From the NCBI RefSeq assembly GCF_051390635.1, contig NZ_JBPODT010000006.1, forward strand, positions 1-64,000: a stretch of 64,000 nt of DNA, read 5' to 3'. Origin of the DNA: Microbaculum sp051390635. Lineage in GTDB: Bacteria; Pseudomonadota; Alphaproteobacteria; Rhizobiales; Tepidamorphaceae. Under the pieces are notes generated by a model, which had not been told where the DNA came from, searched no databases, and saw only the letters and a program-made list of their open reading frames with translations. Positions 26,075 through 35,490 of this stretch are shown here, piece after piece (within the stretch, counting starts at the first letter, position 1; every line of letters begins with the position of its first letter). Both the position numbers and the translations under genes were made by a program.

Positions 26075-26836
26075 TCAGATCAACTGTTGACGCACTGCAA
26101 GCGCGACGGCGTGGGTGACGTTGGTGGCATCGAGCTTCCGCCGAGCATTTTGCAGGTGATACTCGACCGTCCGGACTTTCGTCCCGACGATTTGCGCGAT
26201 TTCGGACATGCGCTTGCCTTTTGCCATCCAGCTCAGGCAGAGCCTCTCTCTAGGGCTTAACTTGACGGTGACAGCAGGCATTGGCTCGAGCATCCAGCGC
26301 CGCGCATAGACATCCACGTGCGATGCAATCGAAGCGGCAAGGAAGGGGCATTCTACCAGGCAATTGTCACACCGGTTCGACGACGCAAGCGTGAATAACA
26401 CAGTCCGGCCGAACCCGGCCGACACGGGCACAGATATCCCCGATGCGATACCATGATCCCCGGCTTCTCCGAGGAAGCGCACCTGATCCGGCGATAATGC
26501 CCGTGCAATGTCGCGTTCGGACCACGCAAAGCAGCGTTCAGAACGGCGGGCTTCCTGCACGACGGGATCGATGCTCGCGTATTTCTTGTTGATATAGTGG
26601 CCTTGCCATGCGCGCGGGTACGTCGAAAACGTGTCGATCTCCGGCCCACAAACCGAGAGATAGGCGAACCAGTCAAACCCCAATTGGCCGGCGAACTCCT
26701 TCACCGCGGCTTTGACAGGCGCCATCCCATGGGCCGTTTCTAGTGCGTCTCGCAACTGGTCGAAGGCTTTGCTCGGCAACGATCCTCTCCGGGTGTTTTT
26801 GTCCTCAATTCGGGTAGTCGCAATTTCGCGTTGCAT
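26075..26836 (-). CDS. traR: TraR-like LuxR-family quorum-sensing activator
   Basis: A 253-residue LuxR-type regulator. The acyl-homoserine-lactone pocket residues are present: Trp56 and Tyr59 (FDWFAYL), Asp90-Pro91 (IDPVV), Trp105 (FAWSE) and the Gly-rich GIASGISVPV. The C-terminal LuxR helix-turn-helix is LSPRERLCLSWMAKGKRMSE and VRTVEYHLQNARRKL. It is divergent from traI with a shared lux-type box between. By analogy with Ti plasmids it activates traI-trb, tra and rep transcription when the signal accumulates. No traM-like antagonist is seen in the window. Confidence 0.9.
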   Translation of the reverse strand: MQREIATTRIEDKNTRRGSLPSKAFDQLRDALETAHGMAPVKAAVKEFAGQLGFDWFAYLSVCGPEIDTFSTYPRAWQGHYINKKYASIDPVVQEARRSERCFAWSERDIARALSPDQVRFLGEAGDHGIASGISVPVSAGFGRTVLFTLASSNRCDNCLVECPFLAASIASHVDVYARRWMLEPMPAVTVKLSPRERLCLSWMAKGKRMSEIAQIVGTKVRTVEYHLQNARRKLDATNVTHAVALAVRQQLI

Positions 26837-26911
26837 CGCAATTCAGCCATAAATGCGGCAACGGCCCCTCGGCACTCCCCCCTGTCTATCACGGCGACGA
26901 CTGTCGATCCC

Positions 26912-26927
26912 CTGTGACTTTTCACAG
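26912..26927. promoter_or_regulatory. Tra box (lux-type palindrome) upstream of traI-trb
   Basis: CTGTGACTTTTCACAG has perfect 6-base arms around a 4-base spacer and lies between divergent traR and traI, 63 bases before the traI start. The centre would be near -42 of a traI promoter. It is the best of three related palindromes in the window. Confidence 0.72.
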
Positions 26928-26989
26928 CTGGTGGTGCGCGGCCGTACGGGATTCAAGAGACCGCAATTCAATGGGTTAAGGATTGGGTC

Positions 26990-27619
26990 ATGCGCGTCGT
27001 CGCCATTTGCCGTACGAGGGCTACAAGTAGTGAGCAACGTCTGCTCGAGCGCATGCACGAACTGCGCGCAAGGGTCTTCAAACACAGGTTAGACTGGGAC
27101 GTCCACGTAGAGCACAACCAGGAAAAGGACGAGTACGACCGGCTCGATCCGACCTATCTCGTGCTCGTCGGCAACGATGGTCACGTGATCGGTTGCGCCC
27201 GCCTCCTTTCGTCCACCGGACCGACGATGCTCGGTCAGATATTTCCGTTTCTGGCGGGCGCTGCTCGCATGCCCCAATCGAGCCGCGTCGTCGAGAGCTC
27301 GCGCTTTTGCATCGACACCGAACGCAGCGAAATCGTCTCCGCGAGCGGACTGCGCGACGCCACGCATACCTTGTTCGCCGGCATCATTGAATGGTCGATG
27401 GCCAATGGGTACGACCGGATCGTCACGGTGACGGACGTTCGGTTTGAGCGCATTCTCAGCCGAGCGAAGTGGCCACTGGAGCGGCTCGGGTCTCCACATC
27501 CTATTGGCAATACCATTGCTGTCGCGGGCCTCTTATCTGCCGACGAACCCAGTCTCGAGCTGGTGCGGCCGTCGAGCTACGTCTCCCTCTTCCCGGCCGC
27601 TGTGGAAGCCGCGGCCTGA
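26990..27619 (+). CDS. traI: Acyl-homoserine-lactone synthase TraI
   Basis: A 209-residue LuxI-family synthase that makes the quorum signal from SAM and an acyl-ACP. Conserved residues are visible: Arg in ELRARVFKHRLDW, Asp/Tyr in KDEYDRLDPTYLV, the Arg in GCARLLSSTGP and the SRVVESSRFCID segment. ATG 26990 is used. It is the first gene of the traI-trb operon, with trbB starting 29 bases after its stop, the Ti-plasmid arrangement. Signal chain length cannot be told. Confidence 0.92.
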   Translation: MRVVAICRTRATSSEQRLLERMHELRARVFKHRLDWDVHVEHNQEKDEYDRLDPTYLVLVGNDGHVIGCARLLSSTGPTMLGQIFPFLAGAARMPQSSRVVESSRFCIDTERSEIVSASGLRDATHTLFAGIIEWSMANGYDRIVTVTDVRFERILSRAKWPLERLGSPHPIGNTIAVAGLLSADEPSLELVRPSSYVSLFPAAVEAAA

Positions 27620-27647
27620 CCAAAGCAGCCGGGCAGGAGGGCGGTTC

Positions 27648-28631
27648 ATGAGCGAGTCGAAACGACGGCTGATCCTCGGTCTGCAGGACGCACTTGGCGC
27701 CACGGTCACGACAGCGCTCCATGACCCCGACGTTGTGGAGGTCATGCTCAACCCCGACGGCAATCTATTTATCGAGCGGGTAGGGCAGGGGATAGCGGCG
27801 GCGGGGCGGATGGCCTCCCATGACGCCGAGACCGTCATCGGCAAAGTCGCCCACGCCCTCAAGACCGAAGTCGACCAGGACCGACCGATTATTTCCGGGG
27901 AATTGCCCCTTGGCGGACATCGCTTTGAGGGGATTTTGCCACCGGCCGCGCCTGCGCCGATGTTCACGATCCGCAAGCGCGCGTCGATGCTGATCCGCCT
28001 CGATCAGTATGTCGCCGACGGCATCATGACGCCCGAGCAGGTTGATGTGATCCGCGATTCGATCGTGAACCGGCTCAATATCGTAGTGTCGGGAGGCACT
28101 GGAACGGGCAAGACCACGCTCACCAATGCAATCCTGGCGGAGCTGGTCGAGACGACGCCGGAGCACCGGCTGGTGATCCTGGAAGACACTGCCGAGATCC
28201 AGTGCGCGGCGGAAAATCATGTGATCCTGCACACCACAGACACGGTCGATATGGGCCGTCTATTGAAGTCGACGATGCGGCTGCGTCCGGATCGCATCAT
28301 CGTGGGCGAGGTTCGCGACGGCGCTGCCCTCACTCTCTTGAAGGCATGGAACACCGGCCATCCGGGCGGCATCGCGACGGTTCACTCGAACTCGGCCGGC
28401 GCCGCTCTTACCCGTCTTGAACAGCTCGTTGCCGAAGTCAGCTCCCAGCCTATGCCGGAAGTCATCGGAGAGGCGGTCGACCTGATCGTCTCGATCGAGC
28501 GCGCGCCCGGCGGGCGAACCGTTCGCGAGATCCTGAAGGTCGAAGGCTTTCGCGACGGGCGATACCTCACCTCGCCGGTCGGCGCGTCGAAATCCGAATC
28601 CATCCAGGGAAGAAATCTTCATGTCGTCTAA
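27648..28631 (+). CDS. trbB: Conjugal transfer ATPase TrbB
   Basis: A 327-residue VirB11-type hexameric ATPase at the inner-membrane base of the mating channel. Motifs: Walker A VVSGGTGTGKTTLTNA, Asp box VILEDTAEIQC, Walker B-like RIIVGEVRDGAAL and His box HPGGIATVHSNSAG. ATG 27648 has GGAGGG upstream; the open frame upstream belongs to another reading of traI. trbC starts 11 bases before its end. First trb gene in Ti order. Confidence 0.95.
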   Translation: MSESKRRLILGLQDALGATVTTALHDPDVVEVMLNPDGNLFIERVGQGIAAAGRMASHDAETVIGKVAHALKTEVDQDRPIISGELPLGGHRFEGILPPAAPAPMFTIRKRASMLIRLDQYVADGIMTPEQVDVIRDSIVNRLNIVVSGGTGTGKTTLTNAILAELVETTPEHRLVILEDTAEIQCAAENHVILHTTDTVDMGRLLKSTMRLRPDRIIVGEVRDGAALTLLKAWNTGHPGGIATVHSNSAGAALTRLEQLVAEVSSQPMPEVIGEAVDLIVSIERAPGGRTVREILKVEGFRDGRYLTSPVGASKSESIQGRNLHVV

Positions 28632-28992
28632 GAAGGCTTTCACGCTCCTGCTCGGCCTCGCGGCCGCATCGCTCGTCATGATCGAACCGGCGCTCGCCAG
28701 CGGCGGGGGAGGGGGCCTGCCCTGGGAAGGGCCTCTGGAACAGATTCAGGAATCCATCACCGGCCCGGTCGCTGGCGCTATCGCGCTCGCCGCGGTCGCC
28801 ATTGCCGGCGGCATGTTGATCTTCGGCGGCGAGTTGAACGATTTTGCGCGGAGGCTCTGCTACATCGTACTCGTCGCCGGCATCCTGCTCGGTGCAACGC
28901 AAATCGTCGGCCTGTTCGGCTCCAGCGGTTCGTCCATCGGCGTCCCGCTGGAGGCGCACGAACAAGAGCCGGTGGTTGCCCCGCATGGCTGA
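28621..28992 (+). CDS. trbC: Pilin subunit TrbC
   Basis: A 123-residue prepilin (VirB2 type). A signal peptide with the cleavage region EPALASGGGG is followed by two hydrophobic helices (VAGAIALAAVAIAGGMLIFG and LCYIVLVAGILLGATQIVGL). In related systems TraF processes and cyclises this pilin; a traF gene is present at 53761. The start overlaps trbB and the end overlaps trbD, so expression is coupled. Confidence 0.92.
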   Translation: MSSKKAFTLLLGLAAASLVMIEPALASGGGGGLPWEGPLEQIQESITGPVAGAIALAAVAIAGGMLIFGGELNDFARRLCYIVLVAGILLGATQIVGLFGSSGSSIGVPLEAHEQEPVVAPHG

Positions 28993-29284
28993 AAGGGAAA
29001 GCCGGCTGGCGACGGCGCGGATACACCGTGCCCTTTCGCGTCCGACGCTGCTCTTTGGGGCTGACCGTGAGCTCGTGCTTCTGACCGGGCTCGCCGCGGT
29101 CATTCTCGTCTTCGTCATCCTGACGACCGTATCGGCGCTGCTCGGCACGGTCATCTGGATCGTGGTTGTCGGGCTACTGCGCATGATGGCGAAAGCCGAT
29201 CCCCTGATGCGCCGCGTCTACCTGCGCCACATCAGATACCGCCCCTACTACCGGCCGACCTCCACGCCCTGGCGGACGTTCTGA
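28985..29284 (+). CDS. trbD: Conjugal transfer protein TrbD
   Basis: A 99-residue inner-membrane protein of the VirB3 family. It has a paired hydrophobic hairpin (LVLLTGLAAVILVFVILTTV and LLGTVIWIVVVGLLRMMAK) and a basic C-terminal tail. It assists TrbE at the base of the channel. ATG 28985 overlaps the trbC stop by eight bases; trbE begins three bases after its stop. Confidence 0.92.
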   Translation: MAERESRLATARIHRALSRPTLLFGADRELVLLTGLAAVILVFVILTTVSALLGTVIWIVVVGLLRMMAKADPLMRRVYLRHIRYRPYYRPTSTPWRTF

Positions 29285-29287
29285 CTT

Positions 29288-31723
29288 ATGGTTGCACTCA
29301 AGCGATTTCGTCATTCCGGCCCGTCCTTCTCCGACCTGCTGCCCTATGCGGCCCTGATCGATAACGGCACGCTCTTGCTCAAGGACGGGAGCCTGATGGC
29401 CGGCTGGTATTTCGCCGGTCCGGATAACGAAAGCTCGACCGATTTCGAGCGCAACGAGGTCAGCCGCCAGATCAATGCCATTCTCGCCCGGCTCGGATCG
29501 GGCTGGATGATCCAGGTCGAGGCCGTGCGCGTGCCGGCGACGGCCTATCCGGCCCGGGACAACTGCCATTTCCCCGACAAGGTAAGTGCGCTGATCGATG
29601 AGGAACGGCGCAAGCGTTTTGAGGCGGCGGACGGGCACTATGAGAGCCAGCACGCCATCATCCTGACCTATCGCGAACCGGAGAAGCGCAAGTCCGGCCT
29701 CGTCAAATATGTCTATTCCGACGATGAGTCCCGCGCGACCACCTTTGCCGATCGCGCGCTCGATCACTTCCGGCGTTCGATCCGCGAGTTCGAGCAATAT
29801 ATGGGAAACGTCGTCTCGATCCGCCGCATGGTTACACAGGAGACCGAGGAACGCGGCGGAACCCGTACCGCCAAATATGACGATCTGCTGCAGTTCGCCC
29901 GCTTCTGCATTGTCGGCGAAAACCATCCGGTCCGCCTGCCCGACATTCCGATGTATCTCGATTTCGTCGTCACGGCCGAATTCCATCACGGTCTCTCGCC
30001 GCTGGTCGACAACCGCTATCTGGCGGTCGTGGCGATAGACGGCTTTCCGGCCGAGAGCTGGCCAGGGATTCTCAATTCTCTGGACCTGATGCCGCTCACC
30101 TATCGCTGGTCGAGCCGCTTCGTCTTTCTCGATCCGATCGAGGCCCGCCAAAGGCTCGAGCGCACGCGCAAGAAGTGGCTGCAGAAGGTCCGGCCATTCA
30201 TGGACCAGCTTTTCCAGACCAATTCGGGGGCGATCGATCAGGACGCTGCGCTGATGGTGGCGGAGACGGAAGACGCCATTGCCGAGGCAAATTCGCAGCT
30301 TGTCGCCTATGGCTACTATACGCCGGTCATTATCATGTTCGACGACGACGAGGCGCGCCTTCGCGAAAAGACCGAAGGCGTGCGCCGGCTGATCCAGGCC
30401 GAAGGCTTTGCCGCTCGCATCGAAACGCTGAACGTCACCGAGGCGTTCCTTGGGAGTCTGCCCGGCAACTGGTACGCCAACATCCGCGAACCGCTGATCA
30501 ATACCCGCAACCTTGCCGATCTGGTGCCGCTCAACTCGGTCTGGTCGGGCTCACCGGTTGCGCCGTGCCCGTTCTATCCCGACGGCTCGCCGCCGCTGAT
30601 GCAGGTCGCAAGCGGATCATCGCCGTTCCGCCTGAACCTCCATTCCGGCGACGTGGGTCATACCCTGATCTTCGGTCCGACCGGATCGGGCAAGTCGACC
30701 CTTCTGGCGCTGATCGCGGCACAGTTTCGCCGTTACCGGCAAGCACAGCTCTTCGCTTTCGACAAGGGCAAGTCGATGTACCCGCTGACGGTGGCTGTTG
30801 GCGGCGATCACTACGATGTTGGAGCAGGGGAGGCGCTGACCTTCTGCCCGCTTTCCCAACTGGACGACGATGGCGACAAGGCCTGGGCGGCCGGATGGCT
30901 GGAAACCCTTGTCGAGCTGCAGGGTGTGAAAGTCACCCCCGATCATCGCAACGCGATCGCCAGACAGATCGCGCTCATGGCCGCCTCGACGCGCCGGTCG
31001 CTCTCCGATTTCGTGTCGGGTGTGCAGATGCGGGAGATCAAGGACGCGCTGCGTCATTACACAGTCGACGGTCCCATGGGGCATCTGCTCGATGCCGAGG
31101 AGGATGGCCTGACCCTCTCGGATTTCCAGACGTTCGAGATCGAGGAATTGATGAACCTCGGCGACCGCAATCTCGTGCCGGTCCTGCTCTACCTGTTCCG
31201 TCGCATCGAAAAGCGCCTGACCGGCGCCCCCAGCCTCATCATCCTCGATGAGGCCTGGCTGATGCTCGGCCATCCAGCGTTCCGCGAGAAGATCCGCGAA
31301 TGGCTGAAGGTGCTGCGCAAGGCCAATTGCGCCGTCGTTCTGGCAACGCAGTCGATTTCTGACGCGGAAAAGTCCGGCATCATCGACGTGCTCAAGGAAA
31401 GCTGCCCGACCAAGATTTGCCTGCCCAATGGCGCGGCACGCGAAAGCGGCACACGCGAGTTCTATGAGCGTATTGGCTTCAATGAGCGGCAAATCGAGAT
31501 CGTCGCAACCGCTCTTCCGAAGCGCGAATACTACGTCGCTTCGCCTGACGGGCGGCGTCTGTTCGACATGGCCCTCGGGCCAATCACCCTGTCTTTCGTC
31601 GGCGCGTCCGGAAAGGACGACATCAAGCGCATCGATGAGCTGCGCGTCCACCACGGCGACGAATGGCCCGTCCACTGGCTCAAGCAAAGAGGTATCGAAA
31701 ATGCCGAAGCTCTTCTTGCCTAG
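29288..31723 (+). CDS. trbE: Conjugal transfer ATPase TrbE
   Basis: An 811-residue VirB4-family ATPase that energises pilus assembly and DNA export. The N-terminal VirB4 domain (FLLKDGSLMAGWYFAGPDNE-like opening) spans the first ~400 residues. Walker A is IFGPTGSGKSTLLALIAAQF near residue 460 and Walker B is PSLIILDEAWLMLG near 650, followed by ATQSISDAEKSGI. The length is normal for TrbE. It overlaps trbJ by 23 bases. Confidence 0.95.
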   Translation: MVALKRFRHSGPSFSDLLPYAALIDNGTLLLKDGSLMAGWYFAGPDNESSTDFERNEVSRQINAILARLGSGWMIQVEAVRVPATAYPARDNCHFPDKVSALIDEERRKRFEAADGHYESQHAIILTYREPEKRKSGLVKYVYSDDESRATTFADRALDHFRRSIREFEQYMGNVVSIRRMVTQETEERGGTRTAKYDDLLQFARFCIVGENHPVRLPDIPMYLDFVVTAEFHHGLSPLVDNRYLAVVAIDGFPAESWPGILNSLDLMPLTYRWSSRFVFLDPIEARQRLERTRKKWLQKVRPFMDQLFQTNSGAIDQDAALMVAETEDAIAEANSQLVAYGYYTPVIIMFDDDEARLREKTEGVRRLIQAEGFAARIETLNVTEAFLGSLPGNWYANIREPLINTRNLADLVPLNSVWSGSPVAPCPFYPDGSPPLMQVASGSSPFRLNLHSGDVGHTLIFGPTGSGKSTLLALIAAQFRRYRQAQLFAFDKGKSMYPLTVAVGGDHYDVGAGEALTFCPLSQLDDDGDKAWAAGWLETLVELQGVKVTPDHRNAIARQIALMAASTRRSLSDFVSGVQMREIKDALRHYTVDGPMGHLLDAEEDGLTLSDFQTFEIEELMNLGDRNLVPVLLYLFRRIEKRLTGAPSLIILDEAWLMLGHPAFREKIREWLKVLRKANCAVVLATQSISDAEKSGIIDVLKESCPTKICLPNGAARESGTREFYERIGFNERQIEIVATALPKREYYVASPDGRRLFDMALGPITLSFVGASGKDDIKRIDELRVHHGDEWPVHWLKQRGIENAEALLA

Positions 31724-32489
31724 TTCTCTCGCAAGCGTCCTGATCGCTGTCAGCCTTGCCGCGCCAGCCCAAGCCAGCGGGGCGCTCACCGGCGCGACCG
31801 AGTTTACGCAGATCCTCAACAATGGGGAACTGATCGCGCTCGGCGGACAGAACGCCGAGCAGATCGCAAATCAGGTGACGCAGATCTCCAACCAGGTGGA
31901 GCAGATCGCAAACCAGATTCGCATCTACGAGAACATGCTGCAGAACACCATGCAGCTTCCCGATCATGTGTGGGGGCAGGCTCAACAGGACCTCGCCAAC
32001 CTGCAAGGCATCGTGCAGCAGGGGCAGGGCATGGCGTTCTCGATGGGCAACCTTGACGATGTGCTCAAGCAGCGCTTCCAGAGCTATACCGATTTCCAGA
32101 ACGGTCTTCCGAACGGGCAGGATTTCTCGTCGAGCTATCAGTCCTGGTCGGACACCAACCGTGACACCATCGGTGGAACACTGGCGGCGGCTGGCCTCAC
32201 GGCCGATCAGTTTGCGACCGAAGAATCCACCATGGCGCAACTGCGCTCCCAATCGGAGTCCGCCGATGGCCAGATGAAGGCGTTGCAGGTCGGGCATCAG
32301 ATCGCGACGCAGCAGGTCGAGCAGATGCAGAAGCTTCGCGGCCTCGTCTCCCAGCAGATGACCATGATGGGCACCTGGTATCAGTCGGAGCAGGCTGAAA
32401 AGGATCTCGCTCAGGCTCGCCGCGACGCATTTTTCGGCTCTACCGCTCCGTCCACCTCCGGCGGCCAACAAATGCAGCCTCGGTGGTGA
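31701..32489 (+). CDS. trbJ: Conjugal transfer protein TrbJ
   Basis: A 262-residue exported VirB5-like protein with a signal peptide (LASVLIAVSLAAPAQASG) and long glutamine-rich helices (EQIANQVTQISNQVEQIANQ). It is expected in the periplasm or at the pilus tip. ATG 31701 overlaps the end of trbE. The C-terminal tail STSGGQQMQPRW is nearly repeated at the end of TrbK, the next protein. Confidence 0.9.
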   Translation: MPKLFLPSSLASVLIAVSLAAPAQASGALTGATEFTQILNNGELIALGGQNAEQIANQVTQISNQVEQIANQIRIYENMLQNTMQLPDHVWGQAQQDLANLQGIVQQGQGMAFSMGNLDDVLKQRFQSYTDFQNGLPNGQDFSSSYQSWSDTNRDTIGGTLAAAGLTADQFATEESTMAQLRSQSESADGQMKALQVGHQIATQQVEQMQKLRGLVSQQMTMMGTWYQSEQAEKDLAQARRDAFFGSTAPSTSGGQQMQPRW

Positions 32490-32493
32490 CCCC

Positions 32494-32754
32494 ATGGCAA
32501 CGCTCAAACTCCCCGTCGTCGTCGCGATCGCGATCGTTGCCGCCCTTGCGGGCGGCGCGGCATCCTATGTGTTCATCCCGAACGCCGATCCGGAAATGAA
32601 GGCGCTCCTCGAGCGCCAGGTCGAACTTGCCGAGCAGGAAGCGGCGGCACGCGAGGAAGCCGCCGAGCGGGCAAAGGACTTTTTCAACGCAAATCCCGAC
32701 GACTACCCCACGTCGGGAGGCCAGCAGATGGCGCCCCGCTGGGGCGACAACTGA
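32494..32754 (+). CDS. trbK: TrbK-like entry-exclusion protein
   Basis: An 86-residue protein with one N-terminal hydrophobic segment (VVVAIAIVAALAGGAASYVF) and an acidic coiled-coil-like stretch (LLERQVELAEQEAAAREEAA). No lipobox cysteine is visible, unlike RP4 TrbK. Its position between trbJ and trbL matches TrbK, which blocks entry of like plasmids; the role here is by position. It ends in TSGGQQMAPRWGDN, a motif shared with TrbJ. Confidence 0.75.
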   Translation: MATLKLPVVVAIAIVAALAGGAASYVFIPNADPEMKALLERQVELAEQEAAAREEAAERAKDFFNANPDDYPTSGGQQMAPRWGDN

Positions 32755-32757
32755 GTC

Positions 32758-33933
32758 ATGCGCGCTTCGATGCTTTTGAGATTGGCTGGGCTGATGATCG
32801 CCGGGCTTGCCATGGTCGATCCGGCCTTTGCGCAGGACGGTTCGATCCTGACCGATCTCGAAAACCAGGTCGCCAGCGCATCGCAGGGCTGGCAGGACAC
32901 CGTCATCGATGCGGCAACCTCGCTGTTCTGGATACTGGCCGGCATAGAAGTGGGTATCGCGGCGATCTGGCTCGCGATCCAGGCGCCATCGCTCGACACA
33001 TGGTTTGCAGAGCTTGTGCGGAGAATTCTCTTCATCGGCTTCTTCCTCTTTGTTCTGCAGCAGGGTCCGGCCTTGGCCAAGTCGGTTGTCGATAGCCTGT
33101 TCCAGATCGGCGCGGATGGCGGTTCGGCTTCGCCGGCCGACGTCTTCAATGCCGGCGTCAAAGTGGCATCCGAACTCTCGGAAAACGCCCGGTTCGGCCT
33201 TTGGGAGGACAATGCCCTCGCCATGGCCTCGGTCTTCGCGATGATCGTCGTTGTCATCAGCTTTGCCCTCGTAGCGGCGATCTTCGTGGCCGTGCTGGTC
33301 GAAATGTATGTCGGTCTGCTCGCCGGCATGATCATGCTTGGCCTTGGTGGCTCGTCCTTTACCAAGGATTTCGCAGTCCGCTACCTCGTTTACGCCTTCT
33401 CAGTCGGCATGAAGCTGATGGGCCTCGTGATGATCGCGCGCATCGGCTCCGAGGTGCTAATCGGCCTTTCGAACGATACGGCTTCCGACGATCAATTCCT
33501 CACTACCCTGACGATCGCGGGCATTTCGGTCGTCGTCTTCATGATCTCCATGTACGTGCCGAACATCATTCAGGGCGTCGTCCAGGGCGTTTCCGTCGGC
33601 AACGGCATGGAAGCCATCCGCAGCGGTGTCCAGGTTGCCGGGTTCGCGGCGGTCGGTGCTGGCATGGCGGCCGGCGGCGCCGGCGTCGTCAAAGGTGGGA
33701 TGGCTGCCGCCTCGGCGGCATCGCAAGCCGGCGCATCGCGTGGCGCGGCTGCAATGGCCGGGTTGAAAGCCGCGGGTGGCGCGGTCGGCTCCGCGGCGAC
33801 CGACAAGTTGATGGGCATCCCCGGCGCCAAGATGGGTTCGACCCTCGGCCTTGCCAACGACAAGCTGCGCCAAGGCACCAATCCGGGCACCAGTTCCAGA
33901 AGTTCAAACAAAAAGATGGACGCCGACTCGTGA
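32758..33933 (+). CDS. trbL: Conjugal transfer protein TrbL
   Basis: A 391-residue polytopic inner-membrane protein of the VirB6/TrbL family. A signal-like N-terminus (LAMVDPAFAQDG) and five or more hydrophobic segments are visible (for example FFLFVLQQG, MIVVVISFALVAAIFVAVLV, ISVVVFMISMYV), then an alanine/glycine-rich, weakly structured tail. It forms part of the inner-membrane channel. ATG 32758 follows the trbK stop by three bases. Confidence 0.92.
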   Translation: MRASMLLRLAGLMIAGLAMVDPAFAQDGSILTDLENQVASASQGWQDTVIDAATSLFWILAGIEVGIAAIWLAIQAPSLDTWFAELVRRILFIGFFLFVLQQGPALAKSVVDSLFQIGADGGSASPADVFNAGVKVASELSENARFGLWEDNALAMASVFAMIVVVISFALVAAIFVAVLVEMYVGLLAGMIMLGLGGSSFTKDFAVRYLVYAFSVGMKLMGLVMIARIGSEVLIGLSNDTASDDQFLTTLTIAGISVVVFMISMYVPNIIQGVVQGVSVGNGMEAIRSGVQVAGFAAVGAGMAAGGAGVVKGGMAAASAASQAGASRGAAAMAGLKAAGGAVGSAATDKLMGIPGAKMGSTLGLANDKLRQGTNPGTSSRSSNKKMDADS

Positions 33934-33962
33934 GGTCGGCCGGCCGTATCAGGCGAGGCTAG

Positions 33963-34625
33963 ATGGCGAAGCGAAAATACCCCGACAATCCGTATCTGGC
34001 CGCCCGCTATGAGTGGAACGAGCGCTACGGCAGCTACATGCGCGCGGCCTCGGCCTGGCGCACCGTCGGCCTGCTTTCGATGAGCATGGCGGTGATCGGG
34101 TTCGGCTATGCCCTCTATCAGTCGACACAAGTCAAGCTCGTTCCCTATGTGGTCGAGGTCGACAAGCTCGGCGCGGCTGTCCTGGCCGGCTTCCCCGCGC
34201 AGATCGAATATGCCGACGAGCGCGTTGTGCGCTCGATGCTCGGCGCCTGGGTGTCGAACTTCCGGTCGATCACCCCGGATGCGACCGTGCAGAAGGGATA
34301 TATCGACCGCACCTACGCGATGCTGAAGCAGCAGGACCCGGCGACCGAGAAGGTCAACAACTGGTTCCGCAACAATTCGCCTTTCGATCGCGCCCGCACC
34401 ATGACGGTCTCGATCGAGGTCAACAACGTCGTCGCCCTCTCGAACCAGAGCTACCAGGTCGACTGGAGCGAGATCGAGCGCGACCGCGCGGGCAAGGAAC
34501 TACGCACCCGCCGCTTTCGCGGCATCGCCACCGTGACTCTTTCGCCGCCCCAGGACGAGGCGGTCATTCGTCTGAACCCGATCGGCCTCTACCTCGAGGA
34601 TTTCGATTGGACAGCCCAGCTTTGA
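33963..34625 (+). CDS. trbF: Conjugal transfer protein TrbF
   Basis: A 220-residue VirB8-type protein: a short cytoplasmic N-terminus, one membrane helix (TVGLLSMSMAVIGFGYALYQ) and a periplasmic NTF2-like domain (VKLVPYVVEVDKLG to the end). It nucleates assembly of the channel. ATG 33963 follows trbL by 29 bases. No anomalies are seen. Confidence 0.93.
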   Translation: MAKRKYPDNPYLAARYEWNERYGSYMRAASAWRTVGLLSMSMAVIGFGYALYQSTQVKLVPYVVEVDKLGAAVLAGFPAQIEYADERVVRSMLGAWVSNFRSITPDATVQKGYIDRTYAMLKQQDPATEKVNNWFRNNSPFDRARTMTVSIEVNNVVALSNQSYQVDWSEIERDRAGKELRTRRFRGIATVTLSPPQDEAVIRLNPIGLYLEDFDWTAQL

Positions 34626-34648
34626 GAAACGCTCGCGGAGTAAGAGTA

Positions 34649-35488
34649 ATGTTGAACCTCAAGAAAATGCACGCGGGCGTGTGTGCGGCAACCCTGTTGC
34701 TGGGCACGTTCGCCCTCAATGTCGCCGTTGCGGCCGATCAGCAGGGCCTCAGCGGCAACGAAGCGCGGGGAACCGGACTTTCCACTCAGTGGCAGGGCAC
34801 GGCCGCGGTGATGACGCGGGGGCCGGACGGCAAGGTCATTTACCTCTACGGCCAAACGCAGCCGTCCGTCGTTTGCTCGCCCCTCCAGCTCTGCGAAATC
34901 GAGCTGCAGGCCGGAGAAGCCGTGCGTGACGTGCTGGTGGGCGACACGGTTCGCTGGAAGGTCGAGCCGGCAACCTCCGGCTCGGCCGAAGGCCAGAAAA
35001 TCCACCTGATCGTCAAGCCTTCGGAACCCGGGCTCGAGACGTCCATGGTGGTGACGACATCGCGGCGCACCTACCACATCCGGCTCAGGTCGCATCATCG
35101 CGACTACATGGCCCGCGTTGCCTTCGAATATCCCGAGGACGTGCAGGCCAAGTTCGATGCCCTCAACGCGCGCGTCGAGGCGAGCATCATTCCCGGCGCC
35201 GGCGTCCCGGCCGATAACCTGAGCTTCAATTTCACTATCAGCGGACAGGCCCGCTGGCGCCCGACCCGCGTCTACACCGATGGCGCCAAGACCTACATTC
35301 AGTTCCCCGGCCAGATGATGAGCGGCGATGCGCCGGTGCTGTTCGTCGTCTCGGGCGGCGAAAACCGTATCGTCAATTACCGGCTCAACGGCACGATGAT
35401 GATCGTGGACTATGTGTTCGATCGCGCCGTGCTGCTTTCCGGCGTCGGCTCCCGCCAGCAGAAGATCACCATTTCGAGGAGGGGCTGA
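34649..35488 (+). CDS. trbG: Conjugal transfer protein TrbG
   Basis: A 279-residue VirB9-type outer-membrane-complex component. A signal peptide (LLLGTFALNVAVAADQ) and conserved beta-rich segments (YLYGQTQPSVVCSPLQLCEI, LSFNFTISGQARWRPTRVYT, DGAKTYIQFP) are visible. It pairs with TrbH and TrbI in the outer-membrane core complex. ATG 34649 is chosen because GGAG lies ~9 bases upstream and the signal peptide begins there. Confidence 0.93.
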   Translation: MLNLKKMHAGVCAATLLLGTFALNVAVAADQQGLSGNEARGTGLSTQWQGTAAVMTRGPDGKVIYLYGQTQPSVVCSPLQLCEIELQAGEAVRDVLVGDTVRWKVEPATSGSAEGQKIHLIVKPSEPGLETSMVVTTSRRTYHIRLRSHHRDYMARVAFEYPEDVQAKFDALNARVEASIIPGAGVPADNLSFNFTISGQARWRPTRVYTDGAKTYIQFPGQMMSGDAPVLFVVSGGENRIVNYRLNGTMMIVDYVFDRAVLLSGVGSRQQKITISRRG

Positions 35489-35490
35489 TC

